From Bacteroidales bacterium (GTDB lineage Bacteria; Bacteroidota; Bacteroidia; Bacteroidales; UBA932), in NCBI GenBank assembly GCA_011620605.1, contig WOYW01000011.1:175229-239228 (forward strand): a stretch of DNA of 64,000 nucleotides. The letters are read 5' to 3'. The stretch's first letter is position 1; each line of letters opens with the position of its first letter. Below the pieces are notes generated by a model. The model ran no database searches. It was not told the DNA's origin and saw nothing but the letters and a program-made list of their open reading frames with translations. Positions 18,805-27,583 of the stretch are shown piece after piece. The position numbers were made by a program, and so were the translations under genes.

Positions 18805-19229
18805 ATAACGTTGTGTCTCTTTTTCCACTCGGTATAGAAATCGGGACTGTACAATACCAGTTTGTAATCGCTGTCAAGAAATACCTGTGTAGTACTTCCG
18901 GTGGCAGCCAGTGCGTTGTCTTTTTCCCTGAATATTCTGTATTTGAAAACCACTTTGGCGGCTTCTACCGGTACGTATTCAATTTCTATGCGGGCCGTAT
19001 CCCCGTATTGCAACGGATTTTTGAACTCAAGCTGCATATCTACCAGCGGCGCATAAAACCCGTTGTCAAAATAGTTCTGGTAGGTCAGTCCGTATTTTCT
19101 GCCGAAAGCTTCACGTGCGTCTTCAAAGTAAAGAACGTAGGACCCGTGCCATACAATGTTCATGGAATCCACCTCGCTGAAGCGTATCAGGATCTGTTTT
19201 GTTTCCTTAAGTAAATCAAGCTTCTTCAT
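18801..19229 (-). CDS. 4-hydroxybenzoyl-CoA thioesterase-like hotdog protein
   Basis: A 142-residue hotdog protein. RFSEVDSMNIVWHGSYVLYFEDAREAFG matches the YbgC/4HBT pattern, where the Asp (here in EVDSM) and the downstream His-Gly act in hydrolysis; shown in two parts this is EVDSMNIVWHGSY plus LYFEDAREAF. It probably releases or edits acyl thioesters in the polyene pathway. Overlaps the dehydratase (14 bp) and ketosynthase (ATGA). Confidence 0.85.
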   Translation of the reverse strand: MKKLDLLKETKQILIRFSEVDSMNIVWHGSYVLYFEDAREAFGRKYGLTYQNYFDNGFYAPLVDMQLEFKNPLQYGDTARIEIEYVPVEAAKVVFKYRIFREKDNALAATGSTTQVFLDSDYKLVLYSPDFYTEWKKRHNVI

Positions 19230-19659
19230 AGGGCTGACTTTCTGTGTCGGTCAAAAAGAGTTTCATGTGGGCAGTTGCAGCGGTTCTGCCGTTGCAACGG
19301 ATCTCGGCTTTCAGCAAGATCGCATTGAATACCTCATGCTCTATAAGTATGCTGGTTTTAAGGCGATCTCCCGGCAAGGGCCTGAAAAACACATTGAAAT
19401 CCTTAACTGCACCAATAATACCCAGTTTAACGGAAAGATCGTTGTCAAGGCTTTTATATCCCAGCCTTGCCGCACAGGTCTGGGCCATGTTTTCCATCAT
19501 TCCGGCTTCTGAAAAGTACCCGTTCAAACAAAAAATGTTGTCTTCCGTAATGGTCATTTCCGTAGCGGCATAATACCCTTCAAACTCGGTAAGTCGGTCC
19601 ACCATAACAAAAGGAGGTCTGTGTGGTATCAATTCCAGGATGTTGTAAGGCTTGATCAT
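19216..19659 (-). CDS. FabZ-like 3-hydroxyacyl-ACP dehydratase (second)
   Basis: A 147-residue hotdog protein opening with ILELIPHRPPFVMVDRLTEF, a clear FabZ-type N terminus. The central segment GYFSEAGMMENMAQTCAARL replaces the classical HFPxxPxxPG: the catalytic His is absent there, while the Glu in MMENMAQ is kept. This mirrors the ApeP-type partner of the aryl-polyene dehydratase pair, in which one subunit is catalytically altered. ATGA overlap with the acyltransferase upstream. Confidence 0.82.
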   Translation of the reverse strand: MIKPYNILELIPHRPPFVMVDRLTEFEGYYAATEMTITEDNIFCLNGYFSEAGMMENMAQTCAARLGYKSLDNDLSVKLGIIGAVKDFNVFFRPLPGDRLKTSILIEHEVFNAILLKAEIRCNGRTAATAHMKLFLTDTESQPYEEA

Positions 19660-20558
19660 ATATTACCGTTATTCCAGAATTTGTAAAAATTGAACCATTG
19701 GTGCGGATACGCTTTCACCACTTCTTCCAGTTGACTGACGTAGTTTTGGCAAAGCGCCCTTGCGATCTCCCTGGAAGTCTTGTATTGTGAACGATCTACT
19801 TCAACTGTTTTACAGATAGTGTGGTACATAAGACCACGTTCTTTCATCACGTAAAGAGAGACCATGGGAACATTCAGTTGGGCAGCCATCATAAAGGCTC
19901 CCATAGGGAATTGTGCCGGACTTCCCAAAAAAGGAACCGTGAAAGATTTTGTACTCCCGAAAAGACGGTCGCACGGCATGCTTACAATATCCCCGTTCTC
20001 CAGGGCCGATTTGATCACAAAAAGATGGGACATATCTGCAGAAACCGGGATCAGATTCGCCATGTTCCCTGAAAGTGCCCTGGCCCTGTTGGCCTGGATG
20101 AAAGCCGATTCGCCTCCGAATACAACGGCATTAAGCTTCTTCAGATCCTGCTGCATAAAATACCCGCAGATCTCAAAATTCCCTACGTGCGCTCCGGAGA
20201 TGATAAAGCCGCCCGGTCCGTTGAGTAAGCAGGTAAATTCATCCCAGTTCGTGATCCGGGATTTGAAAATGTTTTTCTTCCGGGCGAAAATGTAAAACCT
20301 GTCCATCATCATCTGCCCGAACAGGAAATGGTTTTTGTAGACATGATACACAAGATTGCGCTTGAATCCGTTATGTTTCAGGTAGTCTTTTATAGCCAGG
20401 AAAGCTTTGCGGCTGAACAAAAGGTAAAAGGGTATGATAAATGCCAGGATGGCATAACCCACCCGTATATTTACACAGCGGAATAAAAAGAACAATGCTT
20501 TTTGTCCGAAATTTCCCCCGCCGGTAGTTCCCTTCCACGCCGGTTTCTTTTCTGCCAT
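19656..20558 (-). CDS. LpxL/HtrB-type lysophospholipid acyltransferase
   Basis: A 300-residue membrane-associated acyltransferase. ISGAHVGNFEICGYF carries the HxxxxE catalytic motif of lipid A late acyltransferases (near residue 123), with a hydrophobic segment at residues 35-55 as a membrane anchor. In an aryl-polyene operon the probable job is transferring the polyene acyl chain from ACP to a lipid. Shares the TAATG junction with the ACP upstream and ATGA with the dehydratase. Confidence 0.85.
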   Translation of the reverse strand: MAEKKPAWKGTTGGGNFGQKALFFLFRCVNIRVGYAILAFIIPFYLLFSRKAFLAIKDYLKHNGFKRNLVYHVYKNHFLFGQMMMDRFYIFARKKNIFKSRITNWDEFTCLLNGPGGFIISGAHVGNFEICGYFMQQDLKKLNAVVFGGESAFIQANRARALSGNMANLIPVSADMSHLFVIKSALENGDIVSMPCDRLFGSTKSFTVPFLGSPAQFPMGAFMMAAQLNVPMVSLYVMKERGLMYHTICKTVEVDRSQYKTSREIARALCQNYVSQLEEVVKAYPHQWFNFYKFWNNGNI

Positions 20559-20806
20559 TACGTTGCTTTGATCCTTCCTTCTATATAGTCGTAAAACTGG
20601 GATAATGTTTTGACGTTGGTCATTTCCTCGGGTTTGATCTTAAATCCGAAATTTTGTTCAACCACTACCACTATGTCAACAAAATCAAGGCTGTCTATGC
20701 CCAGGTCTTCTTTCAGAAAGGCTTCGTCTTTCAGGGCATCTTCCTCCACCTCAATATCTTCGATTAAAAAGTTGTTTACAAGTTCTTTGATTTCGTTCCT
20801 GTTCAT
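20558..20806 (-). CDS. Acyl carrier protein (second)
   Basis: An 82-residue ACP: LGIDSLDFVDIVVVVEQ holds the phosphopantetheinylated Ser at about residue 39, in an acidic context (IEDIEVEEDALKDE). Its last base overlaps the start of the acyltransferase gene (TAATG). It stands immediately after the third ketosynthase. Confidence 0.92.
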   Translation of the reverse strand: MNRNEIKELVNNFLIEDIEVEEDALKDEAFLKEDLGIDSLDFVDIVVVVEQNFGFKIKPEEMTNVKTLSQFYDYIEGRIKAT

Positions 20807-20825
20807 GATCTGTATGTTGTGCGTA

Positions 20826-22043
20826 CTAAATTTTTTTTAATATCAACGCGCTGTTGGTCCCTCCGAATCCAAAGGAATTTGACAGGCAAATATCCAGCTT
20901 CTTATCTAAAGTTTTGGCAATTATATTCAAATTTTTTGACATATCATCTGGTTCTTCCAGATTGATATTCGGCGCGATGAAGGAATGCTTCATCATAAGC
21001 AGGGTATAGACGATCTCGCTGGCACCGGCCATCCAGCATTCATGACCTGTCATTCCTTTAGTGGAACTTACGGGAGTTTTATGAGCACCAAAGAGCCTGT
21101 CAATGGCCATAGCTTCGTAGCCGTCTCCTATAACGGTAGAAGTGGCATGTGCATTAATGTAATCTATATCGCCCGATTTCAGCCCGGCATCTTCCAAAGC
21201 CCTTTTCATGGCTACAAAGGATCCTTCATCACTCGGCTGGGATATGTGGGCTCCGTTGGAAGAAAACCCGTAACCCAAAATTTCTCCGTAAATGGTGGCA
21301 CCACGTTTGACGGCATGTTCGTATTCTTCCAGGATCACCGTGGCGGCACCTCCACTGGGCACCAGACCGTCCCGGTTCTTATCAAAAGGACGGGAGGACT
21401 TCAGGGGTTCATCCACCCTGGTGGAAAAAGCATTTAATCCGTCAAAACTGGCCATGCTCAGGTAATTGGTTTCCTGGGCTCCCCCGCAAACGATCATGTC
21501 CTGCAATCCCTGGCGGATGAACATGGTCCCCAGCCCAATGGTGTGAGAACCGCTGGAACAAGCGGCACTGATGGTCATATTGATACCCCGGAGCCTGAAA
21601 ATAGTAGATAAATTCATGGTAACGGTAGAATTCATGGACTGGAAGATTGCTCCGGAACCCAGCAGGGTGGTGTCTTTTTTCTCCACACAGATCTCATGCG
21701 ATTCAATAACCGCCTTACTTGACGAATCGTTCCCGTACAGGATGCCTGTCTCGTTTTTCTCCAGGTAATCCGTATCTATTCCGGCATCCCTGAGTGCCTT
21801 TTCCGTTGCCACATAGGCGTATTCACCCTCTTCCGGAAGGCATATACGCTGGCGGCGGCTCAGAACCCCTTTTAGATCGGGCCGCGGTACAATGCCCGTC
21901 AGCGGGGAGCGGTAGCCGTATTCGGTCCGCGCCGGATCAATGCCTATACCGCATTTCCCGGCATAGAGGCTTTCCCGTACTTCTTCCACGTTGGCACCAA
22001 TGCATGAATGGATCCCGATCCCTGTTATTACAACTCTTTTCAT
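20826..22043 (-). CDS. Beta-ketoacyl-ACP synthase (third full ketosynthase)
   Basis: A 405-residue FabF-like enzyme. Catalytic Cys in ISAACSSGSHTIGLG near residue 160, His in NAHATSTVIGDGY and His in GMTGHECWMAGASE; the C terminus has SNSFGFGGTNSALI. The AACSSGSH form and HATST in place of HGTST resemble FabB-like enzymes. Lies between ACP and ketoreductase, 7 bp from the latter, forming the core elongation module. Confidence 0.92.
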   Translation of the reverse strand: MKRVVITGIGIHSCIGANVEEVRESLYAGKCGIGIDPARTEYGYRSPLTGIVPRPDLKGVLSRRQRICLPEEGEYAYVATEKALRDAGIDTDYLEKNETGILYGNDSSSKAVIESHEICVEKKDTTLLGSGAIFQSMNSTVTMNLSTIFRLRGINMTISAACSSGSHTIGLGTMFIRQGLQDMIVCGGAQETNYLSMASFDGLNAFSTRVDEPLKSSRPFDKNRDGLVPSGGAATVILEEYEHAVKRGATIYGEILGYGFSSNGAHISQPSDEGSFVAMKRALEDAGLKSGDIDYINAHATSTVIGDGYEAMAIDRLFGAHKTPVSSTKGMTGHECWMAGASEIVYTLLMMKHSFIAPNINLEEPDDMSKNLNIIAKTLDKKLDICLSNSFGFGGTNSALILKKI

Positions 22044-22050
22044 AAGTTTG

Positions 22051-22779
22051 CTATGTATGTAATCCTCCGTTTACAGACAAAACCTGCCCGGTAATATACG
22101 ATGCCTCGGGACTTGCAAAGAATGCAACGGCAGCTGCAACTTCTGAGGGCTGCCCGAAACGCCCGGCCGGAATACGTCCTTTGTGGTCATCCTGGTTGAT
22201 ATCGCTTGTCATATCTGTTTCTATGAATCCGGGGGCCACACAATTGACCGTTATCTTACGCGGAGCTACCTCCATGGCGAGTGATCGGGTAGCGCCTATG
22301 ATGCCCGCTTTGGAGGCCGAATAATTCGTCTGGCCGGCCATACCGGTCAGGCCCGACAGGGAAGTGACATTGATGATCCTTCCGTTACGTTTTGTAAGCA
22401 TGTTCTTGAGCACACGACGGGTAACGAAGAAAAACCCAAACAAATTTGTTTCCAATACATTATTCCATTGTTCATCCTGCATGAAGATCATCAGGTTGTC
22501 TTCCCGTATCCCGGCATTGTTAACCAGAACGCTTATGTATTCTCCCGGATGGGCTTCTTCCCATTTTGCCAGGGCTTCATCCACCTCATGACGGAAAGCC
22601 ACATTAAAAGGCATTATCTCTGCAGACCCGCCGGCTTCTTCCACCAGACGTACGGTTTCCAGGGCGGTTGTACGGTTGGATGCATAATTGACAAGTATCG
22701 AGTACCCTTCGCGGGCCAGGGCCACGCATACAGCCCTTCCGATACCCCTTGATCCTCCCGTTACCAATGCATATTTCAT
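22051..22779 (-). CDS. 3-oxoacyl-ACP reductase (FabG-like ketoreductase)
   Basis: A 242-residue SDR: TGGSRGIGRAVC is the NADP motif (residues 7-18), NNAGIRED the stabilising motif near 88, Ser in TSLSGLTG and YSASKAG the catalytic Tyr-Lys. CVAPGFIETDM and VLSVNGG complete a typical FabG. It reduces the beta-keto group of the growing polyene, before dehydration. No enoyl reductase exists in the run, so double bonds should accumulate. Confidence 0.93.
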   Translation of the reverse strand: MKYALVTGGSRGIGRAVCVALAREGYSILVNYASNRTTALETVRLVEEAGGSAEIMPFNVAFRHEVDEALAKWEEAHPGEYISVLVNNAGIREDNLMIFMQDEQWNNVLETNLFGFFFVTRRVLKNMLTKRNGRIINVTSLSGLTGMAGQTNYSASKAGIIGATRSLAMEVAPRKITVNCVAPGFIETDMTSDINQDDHKGRIPAGRFGQPSEVAAAVAFFASPEASYITGQVLSVNGGLHT

Positions 22780-22783
22780 GATT

Positions 22784-24313
22784 TTACGGCTTATTGTTTA
22801 AGATATATTCAACAGTTTTGGCAATATAGGGATACAATGCTTCATCTTCCTTCACGGCGGGGAAGAATGACCGTATCTGATCATAAACACCACGGGTGTC
22901 GGGGGACAGTTTTTCTTCTATTCCCAGGCAGTCCACTCCCTGCATCAGGGCCATCAAATGGATCGCGGTCACCTGGAAGGCATTCTCTATGACCCTGGCC
23001 GTGATCAGTGCCGAGTTGGTGCCCATGCTTACCACATCCTGGTTATCGTTGTTGTTGGGGATGGAATGGATGTAATTGGGCATGCACAGTGTCTGGCATT
23101 CCGCCGTGGTGGAAGTAGCCGTAAACTGGGCTGCCTGCATCCCGTAATTCAGTCCCGGAACGCCCAGGTTGACGAAAGCAGGCAATATCTGGTTTATCTT
23201 ATCATGGCAGATGTAATTCAACTGCCTTTCCATGAGCATGGTCAGCTTGGTTACCGCAATTTTCATTTTGTCCATTTCCAGGGAAATGTAATCCCCGTGG
23301 AAATTTCCCCCGTGGTATACATTTTCGCTGTCCGGATCCACTACCGGGTTGTCGCACGATGAATTCAGTTCATCCAAAAGCACTTTCATGGACTGGTCCA
23401 GGGTATCGGCTACCGGCCCGAGTATCTGCGGTACGCATCGCAGCGAATAAAAAGGCTGAACCTTGTCCCGGAAAACTTTGTCTCCGTTCACCTCTTTGTT
23501 ATACAGGTAAGATTGTCTTCTTTTTAGACACCGGCTTCCGGACAATATTTCGGACATTTTTTCGGCAATGAAAATTTGTCCTTTATGGCGTTTTTTCCGG
23601 TTTAATTCAGGGGCCAGAAAATCGTCGTAAGACCCTGCAATCTCATTGACCAAAGCCGAGGCGGTCACAGCCCATTGCATAAGCCTTCCTGCCTGCAGCA
23701 GATTGATGAGCCCGATCCCTGTCATCACCGAAGTGCCGTTGCTCATTGAAAGGCCTTCGCGGATATGGATCTGCAGCGGTTCCAGATCGTTTTCCTTCAG
23801 CACATCAAGCGTGTTCCTGTATTGCCCTTTGAAACGGACCCTGCCTTCACCTATCAGGGCCAGGCCCATGTGGGCCAGCTGCACCAGGTCTCCGCTGGCA
23901 CCAACTCCGCCGTGTTGCGGGATCATCGGGTAGATCCCACGGTTTATAAACTCGGTAAGCAGCCGCGGCAGAGAAGGGTGGACTCCGGAATATCCCTGGA
24001 CAAAAGTAGCCAGGCGGGCGATCATGGCTGCCTTGACCTGTGTGTCGGTAAGCAGATATCCAGTACCGCATGCATGAGAACGGATCAGATTCAACTGTAG
24101 TTGTTTAAGGTCTTTGTCATCCACCCGGAACTGGGACATGGGGCCAAAGCCCGTATTGATCCCGTATATTACTTTTTCTTTTGAAAATTCCTTCAGAAAG
24201 TTGTAAGAACGTTCTATCCGTTCGAAAGCTTCCTTACCAGGGGTAAGCGTCTCCCCTCCATATAAAAGATCCTCTATATTTTTGAGATTCAGCTCTTTAT
24301 CGTAAATCAGCAT
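22784..24313 (-). CDS. Tyrosine ammonia-lyase-like aromatic amino acid ammonia-lyase
   Basis: A 509-residue MIO enzyme: GGVGASGDLVQL with the Ala-Ser-Gly (139-141) that cyclises to the MIO cofactor, Tyr50 in VIYGINTGFGPM and SIPNNNDNQDVVSMG near the C terminus. The sequence around the active site (IRSHACGTG, residues 77-85, and GVHPSLPRLL) strongly resembles the Flavobacterium johnsoniae tyrosine ammonia-lyase of its flexirubin cluster, as I remember it. It would make 4-coumarate as the aryl starter. Histidine ammonia-lyase is the alternative; no histidine-degradation genes are nearby. First gene of the operon. Confidence 0.87.
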   Translation of the reverse strand: MLIYDKELNLKNIEDLLYGGETLTPGKEAFERIERSYNFLKEFSKEKVIYGINTGFGPMSQFRVDDKDLKQLQLNLIRSHACGTGYLLTDTQVKAAMIARLATFVQGYSGVHPSLPRLLTEFINRGIYPMIPQHGGVGASGDLVQLAHMGLALIGEGRVRFKGQYRNTLDVLKENDLEPLQIHIREGLSMSNGTSVMTGIGLINLLQAGRLMQWAVTASALVNEIAGSYDDFLAPELNRKKRHKGQIFIAEKMSEILSGSRCLKRRQSYLYNKEVNGDKVFRDKVQPFYSLRCVPQILGPVADTLDQSMKVLLDELNSSCDNPVVDPDSENVYHGGNFHGDYISLEMDKMKIAVTKLTMLMERQLNYICHDKINQILPAFVNLGVPGLNYGMQAAQFTATSTTAECQTLCMPNYIHSIPNNNDNQDVVSMGTNSALITARVIENAFQVTAIHLMALMQGVDCLGIEEKLSPDTRGVYDQIRSFFPAVKEDEALYPYIAKTVEYILNNKP

Positions 24314-24345
24314 GTTGTAGTAATGCGGCAGGGTTTATAAATTTT

Positions 24346-24353
24346 CAAAGATA
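24346..24353 (-). promoter_or_regulatory. Minus-7 box (TATCTTTG) ahead of the pigment operon
   Basis: TATCTTTG on the minus strand matches TAnnTTTG and lies 33 bp before the ammonia-lyase ATG, between the GH3 stop and the operon start. No good minus-33 element was found. If real, transcription of the whole 23-gene run starts here. Confidence 0.5.
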
Positions 24354-24359
24354 CAAATT

Positions 24360-26546
24360 TTAAAACAATCGCGTAGACCCCTTTAATTTAATATCTGCAG
24401 AAGAGGATCCTACCAGCAAATTCACCGGTCCTTCTTCGGTAACAAACGCATCTTTGTCAGTGTTCCAGTATGCCAGGTTTTCTGCTTTCAGGCACAAACT
24501 TACTTTTTTTGACGACCCCGCCGGTACGAATACGCGTGCAAATCCCACCAGTTGTCTGCCGGGTCTTTCCACTTTGGAAGCGGGGTATTCAACATATAAC
24601 TGTACAACTTCTTCACCGTCAAGTTTTCCCGTATTTTTCAGCACAAATTCAACGTTTACCGAATCCCGGAACGCTTTTTCCACTTTCAGAGAACTGTATT
24701 CAAAGTCGGTATAACTCAGCCCGTATCCAAAGGGATACAGCGGATCGCCTTTGAAATACATGTATGTTCTTCCGTTACGGATGTTGTAGTCCATAATGGG
24801 CGGCAGATCCGTGATATCCCGTACCCAGGTCTGGGTGGTTCTTCCGGCTGGATTGACTTTCCCGAACAAGATATCGGCAAGGCCATTGCCCAGTTCCTGG
24901 GAATTGTTGGTTATATGTACGATGGACGGAATGTGTTCATCAGACCAGTTAATGGCAAAAGGAAAACTACTCACCAGGGCCAGCACGGTCCTGGGGTTGG
25001 CCTGCAATACCAGTTTGGCCAGGTCTTCCTGCTCCAGCGTGAGAGCTTTCCGGTCTACGGCTTCGCGTCCGTCGCTGGGAACAGGCGAATAGAACCAACG
25101 GGCATCGGTGCCATATGGATGGTTGCCAATGCATACCACGGCCACATCGGCTTTCGATGCCGCAATGACTGCCTTGTCCATGGTATTTGATGGTTCGTAG
25201 AAGACTTCCACATCCGGCCCGACAGCATTGTGGATCCCATCCAGGATGGTTACCGCGTACGCCGGAGTTCCGCTGTACCAGTCATAAATGACCTCATTGG
25301 CCCGTGGTCCGATGACGGCTATAGACCGGATCTTTCCTGCATCCAGGGGAAGCAACGGTGCTTTTTCTCCGCTGGCAGGTTTGTTTTTCAGCAGAACCGC
25401 CGATTTTGCAGTGACCAAACGTGCGAAATCCTTGATTTCCTGCTGCTCCCAAGACTTTTGGGTGTCCGTCACCCCAATTCCGGTATAGGGTTGTTTTTCA
25501 TAATCCTGCGGACTGTCCAGCAGACCGAGTTTCAAGGCCACGTAAAGATTTCCGCGGATAGCACGGTCAATTTCCTCCTCGGTCAGGATCCCGTATGTAA
25601 TCGCCTGGTTGATAGCCAGCAGGTAATCATCCAGGAACTGCCCTACGGTGGCTTTTACCACGGCAGCTGCACCTTCCCACAACGTGGGAAATGCTTTATG
25701 TGCAGTGATCAGAAGCCGCAGGGCACCGCCGTCGGTACAAATGATCCCGTTGTTGCCCCATTCCCTTCGGGTGATGCTCTCCAGGATGGGGTGTATGGTC
25801 ATGGGGATCCCGTTCCAGGCGTTGTAGGAAGCCATAAAGGCACGGGAGCCGCCTTCAGTGATGCCTTTGAAAAAAGGATAGGAATAATATTCCCGGAAAA
25901 GCCTTTCGTCAAAATCGGAAGAGGTGGAATCACGGCCATCCTCATTGCTGTTGGCCATAAAATGCTTCATCAGGGAAGCGCTCTTCCAGTACTCGGGATG
26001 ATCTCCCTGCAATCCTTTGACAAAAGCCACGGTCAGGCGGGAAGCCAGGTAAGCGTCCTCACCATAACTTTCCTCGGTCCTTCCCCAACGGGGATCCCTT
26101 GCCAGGTCGGCATTCGGGGCGCGCATGACCATGCCTCCCCGGGGATTTTCAGGACGCTGGGTGTAATACCTTATTTCGTGAGCTTCAATTGCTGCCACTT
26201 TCCTTACCAGGGCGGTATCCCATGTGGATCCCAGTCCGTAGGCCTGCGGGAAAGTGGTAGTAGGCTGGTCCTGGCGGCCTCCCCAATGGGCGGGGCCTCC
26301 CAGTGCCATACCGTGCAGGCCTTCAGAATGTCCCGTGTTGCGGATACCTAGTCGGGGTACCCCAAGATTAGTGGATAAGAGATTGATCTTTTCTTCTATG
26401 GTGAGCATATCCAACAGGGCGTCAATGCGTTGCTCGTCAGAAAGGTCTCTGTTGTGAAAAGGATGGTCTTGTCCCTGACTTTCAATGGAAAAGACAAGAC
26501 AAAAAGTAAAAAAAACAAAAAATGTGAAGGGCTTTATATGTTTCAT
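24360..26546 (-). CDS. Glycoside hydrolase family 3 beta-glucosidase/xylosidase
   Basis: A 728-residue secreted enzyme with a signal peptide (IKPFTFFVFFTFCLVFSIESQ). It has the GH3 N-terminal barrel (LLDMLTIEEKINLLS, RDPRWGRTEESYGED, SLMKHFMANSNEDGRD), nucleophile Asp in GIICTDGGALR near residue 272, the second alpha/beta domain (IAVIGPRANEVIYDWYSG) and a C-terminal fibronectin III-like domain. It cleaves terminal beta-linked sugars in the periplasm. The substrate is not readable. It reads towards the pigment operon but appears separate from it, the operon having its own promoter. Confidence 0.9.
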   Translation of the reverse strand: MKHIKPFTFFVFFTFCLVFSIESQGQDHPFHNRDLSDEQRIDALLDMLTIEEKINLLSTNLGVPRLGIRNTGHSEGLHGMALGGPAHWGGRQDQPTTTFPQAYGLGSTWDTALVRKVAAIEAHEIRYYTQRPENPRGGMVMRAPNADLARDPRWGRTEESYGEDAYLASRLTVAFVKGLQGDHPEYWKSASLMKHFMANSNEDGRDSTSSDFDERLFREYYSYPFFKGITEGGSRAFMASYNAWNGIPMTIHPILESITRREWGNNGIICTDGGALRLLITAHKAFPTLWEGAAAVVKATVGQFLDDYLLAINQAITYGILTEEEIDRAIRGNLYVALKLGLLDSPQDYEKQPYTGIGVTDTQKSWEQQEIKDFARLVTAKSAVLLKNKPASGEKAPLLPLDAGKIRSIAVIGPRANEVIYDWYSGTPAYAVTILDGIHNAVGPDVEVFYEPSNTMDKAVIAASKADVAVVCIGNHPYGTDARWFYSPVPSDGREAVDRKALTLEQEDLAKLVLQANPRTVLALVSSFPFAINWSDEHIPSIVHITNNSQELGNGLADILFGKVNPAGRTTQTWVRDITDLPPIMDYNIRNGRTYMYFKGDPLYPFGYGLSYTDFEYSSLKVEKAFRDSVNVEFVLKNTGKLDGEEVVQLYVEYPASKVERPGRQLVGFARVFVPAGSSKKVSLCLKAENLAYWNTDKDAFVTEEGPVNLLVGSSSADIKLKGSTRLF

Positions 26547-26563
26547 GGTGTCTGTTTTGTATA

Positions 26564-26571
26564 CAAAAATA
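26564..26571 (-). promoter_or_regulatory. Minus-7 box (TATTTTTG) for the GH3 gene
   Basis: TATTTTTG on the minus strand lies 18 bp before the GH3 ATG. It is back to back with the plus-strand box at 26576-26583, so the two divergent genes share a 40-bp control region and could be regulated together. Confidence 0.5.
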
Positions 26572-26575
26572 CGAT

Positions 26576-26583
26576 TATATTTG
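26576..26583 (+). promoter_or_regulatory. Minus-7 box (TATATTTG) for the aldo/keto reductase gene
   Basis: TATATTTG lies only 6 bp before the ATG at 26590. A TTTG at 26556-26559 could be the minus-33 element but the 16-bp gap is shorter than usual. Transcription would begin at or next to the start codon, giving a leaderless message. Confidence 0.5.
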
Positions 26584-26589
26584 CATATT

Positions 26590-27570
26590 ATGAGTTATAT
26601 ACCCAATGAAAACAGATACGGTAAAATGATTTACCTTCGCTGCGGCCGGAGCGGTTTGCAGCTACCCTCCATATCTCTCGGTTTGTGGCACAATTTCGGA
26701 GATGTGGATGATTATGCCAATGGCCGGAAAGTCATATTAAAAGCATTTGACAGCGGGATTACGCATTTTGATTTTGCCAACAATTACGGACCCCCGTACG
26801 GATCTGCCGAGCGCAATTTCGGCAAACTTTTGCGGGAAGACCTGTCGGCATACCGGGACCAGCTGATCATATCCACTAAAGCCGGTTACGATATGTGGCC
26901 GGGACCCTACGGGAACTGGGGATCCCGCAAATACTTGCTTGCCAGCCTGGACCAGAGCCTGCATCGCATGGGCCTTCCTTATGTGGATATTTTCTATTCA
27001 CACCGCCCGGATCCCGACACGCCCCTGGAAGAAACCATGGGGGCCCTGGCCCATGCCGTTCGCAGCGGCAAAGCCCTTTATGCCGGGATATCCAATTATC
27101 CGGCCGACAAGGCACGCAGGGCATTCAGTATCCTGCGGGAACTGGGAACTCCATGCCTGATCCATCAGCCCAAATATTCCCTTCTGGAACGTTGGGTGGA
27201 AGCGGAACTTCTGGATCTGCTGGAAAAAGAAGGGGTGGGTTGCATAGCTTTTTCGCCGTTGGCGCAAGGAATGCTTACGGGCAAATACCTGAAAGGCATA
27301 CCCGTTGGTTCAAGGGCCCAAAGGGCTGACGGTGCCCTGCAGGCAGAAAACATCACTCCGGAAATTTTGGATAAGATCAACCGGTGGAACGTTGTTGCCC
27401 AAAAACGCGGTCAGACTTTGGCCCAAATGGCCATTTCCTGGCTATTGAAAGATCCCCGGGTAACCTCGGTACTCATAGGCGCGCGGACCGTAGAACAACT
27501 GGAAGAAAACCTTAAAGCCGCTTATTCTACGTCATTTACGCAGGAAGAGCTGAAAGATTTGAATTTGTAA
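26590..27570 (+). CDS. Aldo/keto reductase (YghZ/L-glyceraldehyde-3-phosphate reductase-like)
   Basis: A 326-residue NADPH-dependent AKR starting MSYIPNENRYGKMIYLRCG, the usual N terminus of the YghZ branch, which favours this ATG over in-frame starts upstream. Asp in THFDFANNYGPPYGSAE, Tyr in the same stretch, Lys in IISTKAGYDMWPGPYG and His in FYSHRPD form the catalytic tetrad. SVLIGARTVEQLEENLKA is the C-terminal cofactor site. Reduces aldehydes such as glyceraldehyde-3-phosphate or methylglyoxal. Diverges from the GH3 gene and is followed by pirin. Confidence 0.9.
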   Translation: MSYIPNENRYGKMIYLRCGRSGLQLPSISLGLWHNFGDVDDYANGRKVILKAFDSGITHFDFANNYGPPYGSAERNFGKLLREDLSAYRDQLIISTKAGYDMWPGPYGNWGSRKYLLASLDQSLHRMGLPYVDIFYSHRPDPDTPLEETMGALAHAVRSGKALYAGISNYPADKARRAFSILRELGTPCLIHQPKYSLLERWVEAELLDLLEKEGVGCIAFSPLAQGMLTGKYLKGIPVGSRAQRADGALQAENITPEILDKINRWNVVAQKRGQTLAQMAISWLLKDPRVTSVLIGARTVEQLEENLKAAYSTSFTQEELKDLNL

Positions 27571-27583
27571 GATTTTTCGAATT

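Noticed and set aside
22784..24313. Histidine ammonia-lyase for histidine degradation
   Set aside because: The gene heads a polyene operon, lacks hutU/hutI neighbours, and resembles a flexirubin-cluster tyrosine ammonia-lyase; not fully excluded.
25230..26351. 373-residue plus-strand frame opposite GH3
   Set aside because: Antisense to conserved GH3 motifs; no homologous features.
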